Assembly (NCBI GenBank): GCA_045539315.1
Contig: JAZQFC010000038.1
Coordinates: 1 to 64,000, forward strand
Length of the DNA: 64,000 nt
DNA from: RUG11462 sp045539315
GTDB taxonomy: Bacteria > Bacillota > Clostridia > Oscillospirales > Acutalibacteraceae
Direction: 5' to 3'
Positions 8,417 to 15,115 of the stretch are shown here, piece by piece. A program made the position numbers and the translations under genes. Under the pieces are notes generated by a model that saw only the letters and a program-made list of their open reading frames with translations, was not told the DNA's origin and searched no databases. How positions within the stretch are numbered: the first letter of the stretch is position 1; every line of letters begins with the position of its first letter.

Positions 8417-10840
8417 GTGAAAAGAATATTTAAAATGTTTTTATCACTTTTGATTTGCTTTTCTTTTTTATCATCTAATTTTTGTTTTGTCAATGTCTTC
8501 GCAGATGAATTAGAAAAACGAACCGAATCTAATACTGCAACATTGTTTTGGGAACAACATAGCAGTTATGACGATATTGCAGAGATTAAAAGACAAGAAA
8601 TTTTAATGACAAAAAACGTTGTTGCCCCTACAACAGAAAGCGGAAAAACTACTTATTATATCTCACCTAATGGCAATGATAGCAATAATGGTCGCTCGCC
8701 TGAAACCGCTTGGAAATCAACTGATAATCTTTGGAATTACAGTTGGTTTAATTATGGCGATGTTATTTTATTCGAACGTGATGGCGTTTATAGAAATGCT
8801 CATTTTGTGTTAATGAATGGGCTTTCTTATGGTGCATATGGCGAAGGTAAAAAGCCTGCCCTTTTTGGTAGTGCTTATAACTATGCAGATGAAGATTTTT
8901 GGGAAAAAACATCTGTTGAAAATATATGGAAGTTAGAACTTGATGATGAAATCACAAATATTGGCAACATAGTTTTTGATTTTGGAGAGTTTTGTGGATA
9001 TTATTCTCGTGAAAATAGTCTTACAAAGGATTTTTATTTTTGGGAAGATAGTGAGAATAATTGTTTGTATTTATACTATTCAAAAGGCAACCCTGGCAAG
9101 TGTTTTGAAGATATAGAAGTGTGTGATGGTAGAAATATTCTTTCTGCAGGTCCAAATAGTAATATTAGAATTGATAACCTTTGTTTGCGTTATACAGGCG
9201 CTCACGGGATGTCTTTTGGCGATACCGGAAAGAACGTTACTATAACTAATTGCGAAGTCGGTTATATCGGTGGTAGCCAACTAGTTGGTTTTCCTAATTT
9301 CGTTAGATACGGCAATGGCATCGAATTTTATGGAAATAGTAATAATTCTGTTGTTGATAACTGTTGGGTTTATCAATGTTATGATGCCGGCCTTACTTGT
9401 CAAGGCACAAATAGTGTTATTTCAAATTTAACTTTTAAAAACAACCTTGTTGAATATTGTCAGTATGATATTGAGATTTGGGTAGGCGATGAAGAGTTAA
9501 AATATAGCGGTTACTCTGAAAATGACAATAGCAAATTAATTAATTGTGTATTTGAAAATAATATTTTAAGATTTGCCGGATATAATTTTCAGTTTGATAA
9601 CAGATTAGGCAGTAATACAAGTGCTGCGGCATGTATTAGCGCTTATGATTTTTGTTTGCCTTGCGATGAAAATACAGTTATTAAGAATAATGTTTTTGAC
9701 ACATCTTATAGATATTTAGTTAGTATTATAAAACCTAATACAAGTAACGGACCTAAAATTATTAATAATACTTGGATAACTAATTCATATTCAAGTGATG
9801 AAGCAAATGTACTAGGTAATATCCCTACAGTTGCTTGTGTAGGACAGACAAGAAATAATAATGATAGAACTTATTATTATGCTGAAAACTTGTCAACAAT
9901 GCAGCAAAGTGTTAATATGTTTGATTTAAGCCCTAAATCAATTCTTTTTGATGGAGATAAGTATAAGAATTGTCACGTTGCTTCTGAATGGACTATAGAA
10001 ACTGACGCAACTTGTACTGAAAATGGTAAAGAGATTAAATATTGTATTTATTGCGAAAAAGTATTAGAATCTAAAATTATACCGTTCAAAGGTCATAATG
10101 AAGTTATCGATAATCAAGTTGAGCCTACTTGTGAGAAAACAGGTTTGAGTGAAGGCTCTCATTGTTCAGAGTGTGGAATTGTTTTTGTTAGTCAAACAAT
10201 TCTTCCTAAAAAACCTCATATTTATGATAGTAGAATTACAAAACAACCTACTTGTTCGAAAGAAGGCGAGAGAACATATACTTGTGAATGTGGCAAGAGC
10301 TTCACTTTAGTTATTCCTGAAACTAAAATGCACGAATATGTAATTGATGAAGGTACTTTTGCTACTTGTACACAAACAGGAATTTCTCGAGGAACTCATT
10401 GTTCAATTTGCAATGAAGTTTTAGTAAAGCAGGAGATATTGCCTGCATTAGGTCATTCTAAAACTACTATAAACTTTAAAAAAGCCACATATTTTGAAAG
10501 TGGATATTCTGGAGATATAGTTTGCTCTGTTTGTAATGTTCAAATTGAAAAAGGTCATAAAACTTCAAAATTAAAACTTAATAAACCAAGTATTGAGTTA
10601 TCTCAAAAAGGTAAAAACATTAAAGTATCTTACAAAAAGATTAAAGATGCAACTGAATATGAAATCTCAATTAAGATTAATAACAAATGGAAAAAGTATA
10701 ATACTAAAAGATTAAATTATGCTATTAAAAATCTGAAAAAAGGCATAAAATATTCAGTAAAAGTAAGAGCAATAGTATCTGAAAATAGCAATATTGCTTA
10801 TTCAAAATACAGCGATGTTAAGAAAATTAAATTAAAATAA
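8417..10840 (+). CDS. Secreted right-handed beta-helix protein with cysteine-ribbon repeats and a C-terminal FN3-like domain
   Basis: An 807-residue exported protein. GTG start with GGGAG 7 bases upstream; signal peptide residues 1-29. From about residue 80 it has the entry motif of pectate-lyase-like proteins (YYISPNGNDSNNG), then a long parallel beta-helix rich in NNxV/NNxF turns up to about residue 500. Residues 525-700 hold about four repeats with CxxC pairs and the ATCTxxG / GTHCSxCNEVL pattern seen in surface proteins of gut Ruminococcaceae. The last 90 residues are a lysine-rich fibronectin-III-like module. It probably binds or cleaves a polysaccharide at the cell surface. The catalytic residues and substrate cannot be assigned. 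It is monocistronic. Confidence 0.8.
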   Translation: MKRIFKMFLSLLICFSFLSSNFCFVNVFADELEKRTESNTATLFWEQHSSYDDIAEIKRQEILMTKNVVAPTTESGKTTYYISPNGNDSNNGRSPETAWKSTDNLWNYSWFNYGDVILFERDGVYRNAHFVLMNGLSYGAYGEGKKPALFGSAYNYADEDFWEKTSVENIWKLELDDEITNIGNIVFDFGEFCGYYSRENSLTKDFYFWEDSENNCLYLYYSKGNPGKCFEDIEVCDGRNILSAGPNSNIRIDNLCLRYTGAHGMSFGDTGKNVTITNCEVGYIGGSQLVGFPNFVRYGNGIEFYGNSNNSVVDNCWVYQCYDAGLTCQGTNSVISNLTFKNNLVEYCQYDIEIWVGDEELKYSGYSENDNSKLINCVFENNILRFAGYNFQFDNRLGSNTSAAACISAYDFCLPCDENTVIKNNVFDTSYRYLVSIIKPNTSNGPKIINNTWITNSYSSDEANVLGNIPTVACVGQTRNNNDRTYYYAENLSTMQQSVNMFDLSPKSILFDGDKYKNCHVASEWTIETDATCTENGKEIKYCIYCEKVLESKIIPFKGHNEVIDNQVEPTCEKTGLSEGSHCSECGIVFVSQTILPKKPHIYDSRITKQPTCSKEGERTYTCECGKSFTLVIPETKMHEYVIDEGTFATCTQTGISRGTHCSICNEVLVKQEILPALGHSKTTINFKKATYFESGYSGDIVCSVCNVQIEKGHKTSKLKLNKPSIELSQKGKNIKVSYKKIKDATEYEISIKINNKWKKYNTKRLNYAIKNLKKGIKYSVKVRAIVSENSNIAYSKYSDVKKIKLK

Positions 10841-10872
10841 AAAATCCAACTCTTTTGAGTTGGATTTTTTAT
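10839..10872. terminator. Bidirectional terminator between convergent genes
   Basis: Perfect stem AAAATCCAACTC / GAGTTGGATTTT with a TTTT loop, A-run on the left and T-run on the right. It serves the beta-helix gene (+) and the hydrolase gene (-). Confidence 0.92.
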
Positions 10873-11612
10873 ATTTGATTTAAAACTTTATCTTTAAACA
10901 TTTTAATGATTTTATTTAAATCTTTTTCCGTATAAAAATAATGACCTGAATTTTTAAGCATAAATGCCTCAACATAAGGGTGCAACCACAAAGTTTCAAA
11001 GCTCTTTTCAGTGACCAATTCGTCTTTTTCAGACTGAATTGCAATAGTTGGTGTTTTTAAGTATTTCAAAGTTTCGTCAGTATCTTTGATTTTTAAAAGA
11101 AGTTCAATAAATCTTGGCGCCCATGTAACATATTTCCAAAGTTTTGGCTCTAGTTCAACACTCGCACCTTTTTTCATTGCCTCTGCCAATTCATCGTTAT
11201 CAACTTTATCAAAAGCAACTTTAATTGAACTTTTTATTGCAACAGGTTTTACAAAAACCGAAAGGGGAACAGCTAGTAAAAATAATTTTTCAACTCTTTT
11301 TGGAAAACGAGAAGCAATATCAATTGCAAAAAGCGTTCCCATAGAATGACCGATAATGATAATCTTTTTATATTTTGAAAAAAGATATTCAATAATATTT
11401 TCAACTTGATTTTCCCATTTTAACATAGAAGTATTTGCAAAATCTTCGATTTTTTTACCATGACCATCAAGTAAAATATTATAAATCGAATATTCTCTTG
11501 GAATGATATTAATAATTGATTCAAAATGGTCCGGAGTACCAACGATTCCGTGAATAAATAAAAAAGCAAGGTCAAAATTTTCTGTTTCTCTAATATATTC
11601 TCTATGTGGCAT
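10869..11612 (-). CDS. Alpha/beta hydrolase (carboxylesterase / lysophospholipase-like)
   Basis: A 247-residue cytoplasmic serine hydrolase. The nucleophile elbow is GHSMG with Ser90, and likely triad partners are Asp197 (SEKDELV) and His224 (NSGHYFY). The oxyanion-hole motif is FIHGIVGTPDHF near residue 20. The short lid region resembles monoacylglycerol lipases and Est30-type carboxylesterases, so a short-chain ester or monoglyceride substrate is plausible but unproven. Ribosome binding site AAAGGAGGG. It stands alone between two transcription units. Confidence 0.88.
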   Translation of the reverse strand: MPHREYIRETENFDLAFLFIHGIVGTPDHFESIINIIPREYSIYNILLDGHGKKIEDFANTSMLKWENQVENIIEYLFSKYKKIIIIGHSMGTLFAIDIASRFPKRVEKLFLLAVPLSVFVKPVAIKSSIKVAFDKVDNDELAEAMKKGASVELEPKLWKYVTWAPRFIELLLKIKDTDETLKYLKTPTIAIQSEKDELVTEKSFETLWLHPYVEAFMLKNSGHYFYTEKDLNKIIKMFKDKVLNQI

Positions 11613-11663
11613 AATATCCCTCCTTTATATTTATTATAACATACTTTTTTTGAAAAATATGTG

Positions 11664-11692
11664 TTGTATTTGTAAACAATTAGTGATATACT
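11664..11692 (+). promoter_or_regulatory. Promoter of the first AEC transporter gene
   Basis: TTGTAT at 11664-11669 and TATACT at 11687-11692 with a 17-base spacer and an extended -10 TG two bases upstream. Confidence 0.7.
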
Positions 11693-11721
11693 ATAAAAAG
11701 TTATAAAAAGGATGTGTTTAA

Positions 11722-12654
11722 ATGTTTCAGGTGTTTAGTTCAACACTAACACAAATGCTGGTTATGTTTTCATTTATTGTAATTGGCTATTTATTAAAAA
11801 AAGGCAAGATTTTACCTGATGATACTGCGACAGCGCTATCAAAACTTGAAAATTATTGTTTAGTGCCTGCATTAGTTATGAATAATTTTATGCAGTATTG
11901 CACCGTTAAAAGCATATCTCAAAAATATCCGCTAATTTTATATAGTGCAGTTATTTTAGCAATAGCACTTGCTATCGCATTTATATTATCAAATTACTTT
12001 GTGAAAGATGCATATCAAAAAAATATCTATAAATATGCATTAACATTTGGTAATTTTTCGTTTATGGGTACGGCGGTAATCAAAGCAATGTATGGCGATG
12101 ATATGTTGTTTAACTATCTAATGTTCATATTGCCGCTTAATTTAATGGTTTATACTTGGGGAATAATTATTCTAATTCCAAAAAAATCAGGCGCAAATCC
12201 GCTTAAAAACTTAATTAACCCTGTTTTTATTGGAATGATTTTAGGTGCAGTAATTGGTCTATTGGATTTAGCAAAATATCTTCCTAAATTTTTAACAGAT
12301 ACAATTTCCTCCGCAAGTGCTTGTATGGCGCCTATTGCAATGATTTTAACAGGTTTTGTTGTTGCTAATTATGATTTGAAAAAGTTATTAGCCCAAGGAA
12401 GAGTTTATATTGCAACTGCGCTTCGTCTTATCGTTTTACCATCACTTTTTGTGCTTGGTTTAAAAGCAGTAGGTGCAGACAAAACAACAATAATTGTTAC
12501 TTTAATGGCTTATGCAACACCTCTTGGAATTAACACAGTTGTTTTCCCTGCTGCGTATGGTGGAGATACTACAACAGGCGCATCAATGGCGCTCATATCT
12601 CATACAATTGCCGTTGTAACTATTCCTATTATGTTTGCAATTTTTATTGGTTAA
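11722..12654 (+). CDS. AEC (auxin efflux carrier) family transporter
   Basis: A 310-residue integral membrane protein with about ten hydrophobic segments in two halves, typical of the AEC family (PF03547). Family members export or exchange organic acids such as malate or other small anions. Visible marks are the crossover-like GNFSFMGTAVIKAMYG and the C-terminal YATPLGINTVVFPAAYGGD. Ribosome binding site AAAGGATG. It is monocistronic and flanked by terminators. A second AEC protein is encoded at 18861. The substrate cannot be told from sequence. Confidence 0.88.
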   Translation: MFQVFSSTLTQMLVMFSFIVIGYLLKKGKILPDDTATALSKLENYCLVPALVMNNFMQYCTVKSISQKYPLILYSAVILAIALAIAFILSNYFVKDAYQKNIYKYALTFGNFSFMGTAVIKAMYGDDMLFNYLMFILPLNLMVYTWGIIILIPKKSGANPLKNLINPVFIGMILGAVIGLLDLAKYLPKFLTDTISSASACMAPIAMILTGFVVANYDLKKLLAQGRVYIATALRLIVLPSLFVLGLKAVGADKTTIIVTLMAYATPLGINTVVFPAAYGGDTTTGASMALISHTIAVVTIPIMFAIFIG

Positions 12655-12657
12655 ATT

Positions 12658-12690
12658 AAAATAAGGTTGGAAAACTCCAACCTTATTTTT
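12658..12690. terminator. Bidirectional terminator
   Basis: Stem AAAATAAGGTTGGA / TCCAACCTTATTTT with a 4-base loop. It overlaps the 3' end of the small minus-strand gene and serves both directions. Confidence 0.9.
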
Positions 12691-12904
12691 TATGTCTTGT
12701 TTCATAATCAAGCAACATCGCTTTAAACTCTGCGGCGTGAACGCCTTCTTCTTCTGCAAATTTAGAAAACATTTCTCTTGCTTCATTGCAGTCCTCGATT
12801 AGTTTTTCACAGTCTTTGAATTCTCTTACTAGATGCATTGAGTCTTCCCAGGCACGAAGAAGCCTATCACGAGTACCGATTTTAACTTCATGTAAATTAT
12901 GCAT
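12683..12904 (-). CDS. Small helical protein, ferritin/rubrerythrin-like half domain
   Basis: A 73-residue acidic, all-helical protein. The segment SKFAEEEGVHAAEFKAMLLDYE (residues 47-68) carries an ExxH arrangement (Glu52/Glu53, His56) like the iron-binding helix of rubrerythrin-type ferritin-like proteins, but only one such motif is present. If it binds metal it would have to dimerise. The start at 12904 is chosen because GGAGGG lies 8 bases upstream; a longer start would run back into the metK terminator. It sits just downstream of metK, with no room for a normal promoter, so it probably depends on readthrough. The family assignment is tentative. Confidence 0.65.
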   Translation of the reverse strand: MHNLHEVKIGTRDRLLRAWEDSMHLVREFKDCEKLIEDCNEAREMFSKFAEEEGVHAAEFKAMLLDYETRHKK

Positions 12905-12930
12905 AATAATCCCTCCATAAATTATTATGC
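12901..12930 (-). promoter_or_regulatory. Hairpin enclosing the ribosome binding site and start codon of the 73-residue gene
   Basis: GCATAATAAT (12901-12910) and ATTATTATGC (12921-12930) are a perfect 10-base inverted repeat. The 10-base loop holds GGAGGG, and the ATG (12902-12904) is inside the stem. This could control translation initiation. Confidence 0.6.
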
Positions 12931-12931
12931 A

Positions 12932-12965
12932 AAAAAATCCACGCAAAAATGCGTGGATTTTTTAA
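12932..12965. terminator. metK terminator
   Basis: Perfect stem AAAAAATCCACGC / GCGTGGATTTTTT with a 6-base loop. On the minus strand it ends in a run of seven T directly before the small ferritin-like gene. Confidence 0.9.
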
Positions 12966-14147
12966 TTATTTTATTATATTTAATAATTCTTGTACTTTGT
13001 CAGTCTTTTCCCAAGTAAATTCTTCTAATTCTCTGCCAAAATGACCGTAATTTGATGTAAGTGAGTAAATTGGTCTGCGTAAATTCAAGTCTCTAATAAT
13101 AGCTGCAGGGCGCAAATCAAACACTTTATTTACTGCATCTGCAATTTCACTATCAGAGTATTCTCCTGTGCCAAAAGTATCAACAGAAACCGAAACAGGT
13201 TTTGCAACGCCAATAGCATATGCTAATTGAATTTCACATTTATCTGCAAGGCCGGCAGCAACAATATTTTTAGCAACATATCTTGCCATATACGCTGCAG
13301 AACGGTCAACTTTTGTTGGGTCTTTGCCAGAAAAAGCACCACCACCGTGTCTAGCATATCCACCATAAGTGTCAACAATGATTTTTCTACCTGTAAGACC
13401 TGTATCGCCTTGAGGACCACCGATTACAAATCTACCTGTTGGGTTGATAAAATATTTAGTGTTTTCATCAACCAAACTTGCAGGAATAACTGTATCGATA
13501 ATATATTCTTTAACATCTTTTCTTAAAGATTCTGCATCAATATCTTCTGTGTGTTGAGTTGAAACAACAATTGCATCAATTCTAACAGGGTTATTAAACT
13601 CATCATATTCAACAGTAACTTGAGATTTACCGTCAGGACGAAGATAGGTGAGCACACCTGTTTTTCTAACCTCTGTTAATTTCTCGCAAAGTTTATGAGC
13701 ATAGTAAGCAGCGATTGGCATAAGACCATCAGTATCATTACAAGCATAACCAAACATTAAACCTTGGTCGCCTGCGCCAAATTGGTTAAGTTCGTCTTCT
13801 TCGCCGCCTTTAAGTTCGAGCGAATTATCAACACCCATAGCAATATCAGGGGACTGTTTATCAAGTGAAACGTTAACTGCGCAAGTGTTACCATTAAAGC
13901 CTGCTGCTTCAGAGTCATAACCGATTTTGCAAAGTGTTTCTCTAACGATAGTTGGAATATCAACTTGTGCTTTAGTTGTGATTTCACCCATAACAGTAAC
14001 AGAGCCGGTTGTAGCAAAGGTTTCACAAGCAACACGTGACATTGGGTCTTGACTTAACATAGCGTCTAAAATTGAATCTGAAACTAAATCACAAACTTTA
14101 TCAGGATGTCCTTCAGTAACTGATTCAGAAGTAAATAACTTTCTCAT
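12966..14147 (-). CDS. metK: S-adenosylmethionine synthetase
   Basis: Makes S-adenosylmethionine from methionine and ATP; cytoplasmic tetramer. The 393-residue length is standard. Motifs: SVTEGHPDKVCDLVSD at the N-terminus, the GAGDQGLMFGYA methionine/ATP-binding loop and GGGAFSGKDPTKVDRS for phosphate binding. Ribosome binding site AAGGAA. The gene is controlled by the SAM-I riboswitch immediately upstream, so expression falls when SAM is abundant. It is followed by a strong terminator. Confidence 0.98.
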   Translation of the reverse strand: MRKLFTSESVTEGHPDKVCDLVSDSILDAMLSQDPMSRVACETFATTGSVTVMGEITTKAQVDIPTIVRETLCKIGYDSEAAGFNGNTCAVNVSLDKQSPDIAMGVDNSLELKGGEEDELNQFGAGDQGLMFGYACNDTDGLMPIAAYYAHKLCEKLTEVRKTGVLTYLRPDGKSQVTVEYDEFNNPVRIDAIVVSTQHTEDIDAESLRKDVKEYIIDTVIPASLVDENTKYFINPTGRFVIGGPQGDTGLTGRKIIVDTYGGYARHGGGAFSGKDPTKVDRSAAYMARYVAKNIVAAGLADKCEIQLAYAIGVAKPVSVSVDTFGTGEYSDSEIADAVNKVFDLRPAAIIRDLNLRRPIYSLTSNYGHFGRELEEFTWEKTDKVQELLNIIK

Positions 14148-14189
14148 TTTTTAAAATTCCTTTCATAATAAAAACTGCGATAAAGTCCT

Positions 14190-14231
14190 TTTAAAAATTA
14201 AAAATCCGCAAGTAAAACAACCTGCGGATTT
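14190..14231 (-). terminator. Regulated terminator of the metK SAM riboswitch
   Basis: On the minus strand AAATCCGCA pairs with TGCGGATTT (12-base loop) and is followed by a T-rich tail. It is the expression platform downstream of the SAM-I aptamer. Confidence 0.88.
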
Positions 14232-14245
14232 AGGTCTAATTTTAA

Positions 14246-14343
14246 CCTCATCTCGCAGAAAATCTGCAGGAGTTAGCACCTTAACTAAAAGTCAGGTTGC
14301 CGTAGTTTCACAGGGCCTTTCCCTCCACTACTCTTGATAAGGA
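14246..14343 (-). ncRNA. SAM-I (S-box) riboswitch aptamer
   Basis: Read on the minus strand, the leader has the SAM-I core: P1 arms CCTTATC and GATGAGG, CAAGAGTAGTGGAGGGA, GGCCCTGTGAAAC, CGGCAACC and AAGGTGCTAACTCC. These positions are hallmarks of the S-box fold. It lies between the metK promoter and a terminator, so it should terminate transcription when SAM binds. Confidence 0.97.
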
Positions 14344-14360
14344 TTTTATCAACTTGTACT

Positions 14361-14389
14361 ATTATATATCACATATACCCACTTGTCAA
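14361..14389 (-). promoter_or_regulatory. metK promoter
   Basis: Consensus TTGACA (14384-14389) and TATAAT (14361-14366) on the minus strand with a 17-base spacer, about 12 bases before the aptamer's P1 stem. Confidence 0.92.
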
Positions 14390-14429
14390 TAGGAAATGTT
14401 TGATAATTAAATATATAAAATTTAACTGG

Positions 14430-14846
14430 TTACCAAATCATTTCTCCTGTTTCGTTGAAATGTTTAATTTTTTTCATTGTTGCAGAATTAGGATTTGCAA
14501 ATTCATTATTTTCAAAAAATTGTTTTGGAAGTTGACACACACCTAATTCCCATTGTTTTTTATAAATCAAATATCTTTGATATCCAAATCTTGCCTTACT
14601 ATTTAACTCAAAATAAGGTATATATTCTTCTGGATACATTTTTTTATCACCGCTATTCCAATCATTATACACTTCACTTCTAGCCTTGGCTCTTAAAAAA
14701 TTTGCATCTTCATCGGCAGATGAAACATTTTGCCCAGCATGGTCTTCGTTATATTTTCTCAACATTTTATCTTGTTTTGAATTTGTTGAAATCGAACTGA
14801 CTGCTGTTGCACCTAATAACAATAATAATCCTGATAATAATCCCAT
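14430..14846 (-). CDS. Small hypothetical protein with N-terminal hydrophobic segment
   Basis: A 138-residue protein I do not recognise. Residues 1-18 (MGLLSGLLLLLGATAVSS) form a hydrophobic segment that could be a membrane anchor or signal. The rest is polar, rich in aromatic residues and lysine (KARSEVYNDWNSGDKKMYPE, YQRYLIYKKQWELG), with a single cysteine. A clear GGAGG lies 7 bases before the start, and a TATAAT (14876-14881, minus strand) lies upstream with a poor -35. It is monocistronic, downstream of nothing obvious; metK's promoter lies just beyond its 3' end. No function is proposed. Confidence 0.7.
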   Translation of the reverse strand: MGLLSGLLLLLGATAVSSISTNSKQDKMLRKYNEDHAGQNVSSADEDANFLRAKARSEVYNDWNSGDKKMYPEEYIPYFELNSKARFGYQRYLIYKKQWELGVCQLPKQFFENNEFANPNSATMKKIKHFNETGEMIW

Positions 14847-14938
14847 AAATTAACCTCCAATTTTTATTTGTTTAAATTATATCAAGGAATGTGTCCGATA
14901 AAAAGGACAAATTAACATAAATTTTTTCTTGAATTTTG

Positions 14939-14967
14939 TTGATTTCGTTTTTGTTTTATGTTATACT
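14939..14967 (+). promoter_or_regulatory. Promoter of a short transcript
   Basis: TTGATT at 14939-14944 and TATACT at 14962-14967 with a 17-base spacer. No annotated gene lies downstream on this strand; a terminator follows about 110 bases later. Confidence 0.7.
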
Positions 14968-14973
14968 TTTGTA

Positions 14974-15106
14974 CAAAGGGAACGGGTAGTAATATCTTTG
15001 GAGTGAATTTTTTTGATACAACTACCCATTGATTGCATTTTACCCTATGGTTATGCGTTTTCGTTTATGTAAAAAAACAAGCCATCGTTTGATGGCTTGT
15101 TTTTTT
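14974..15106 (+). ncRNA. Candidate small RNA of about 130 bases
   Basis: The region has a good promoter and ends in a perfect 16-bp terminator hairpin. Inside, GGGTAGT (14985-14991) can pair with ACTACCC (15020-15027). It also contains a possible 19-codon frame, listed separately. I could not match it to 6S, SRP, tmRNA or RNase P motifs. This covers the 269-base gap between 14846 and 15116. Confidence 0.5.
15013..15072 (+). CDS. Possible 19-residue peptide gene
   Basis: A TTG codon 9 bases after GGAG (15000-15003) opens a frame encoding MIQLPIDCILPYGYAFSFM and a TAA stop, just before the terminator. The peptide is hydrophobic with one cysteine. Promoter, ribosome binding site, frame and terminator are in the right order, but a frame this short arises easily by chance. 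Confidence 0.3.
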   Translation: MIQLPIDCILPYGYAFSFM

Positions 15107-15108
15107 AT
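15071..15108. terminator. Bidirectional terminator: pheT (-) and the small transcript (+)
   Basis: Perfect 16-bp stem (15071-15086 with 15091-15106; core AACAAGCCATC / GATGGCTTGTT) with a GTTT loop and A/T runs on both sides. Confidence 0.95.
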
Positions 15109-15115
15109 GTTTAAA

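Noticed and set aside
14878..14906. GTCC/GGAC inverted repeat upstream of the 138-residue gene
   Set aside because: Four base pairs only; expected by chance.
15003..15032. Nine-codon GTG frame in the orphan transcript
   Set aside because: Too short and overlaps the better-placed TTG frame.
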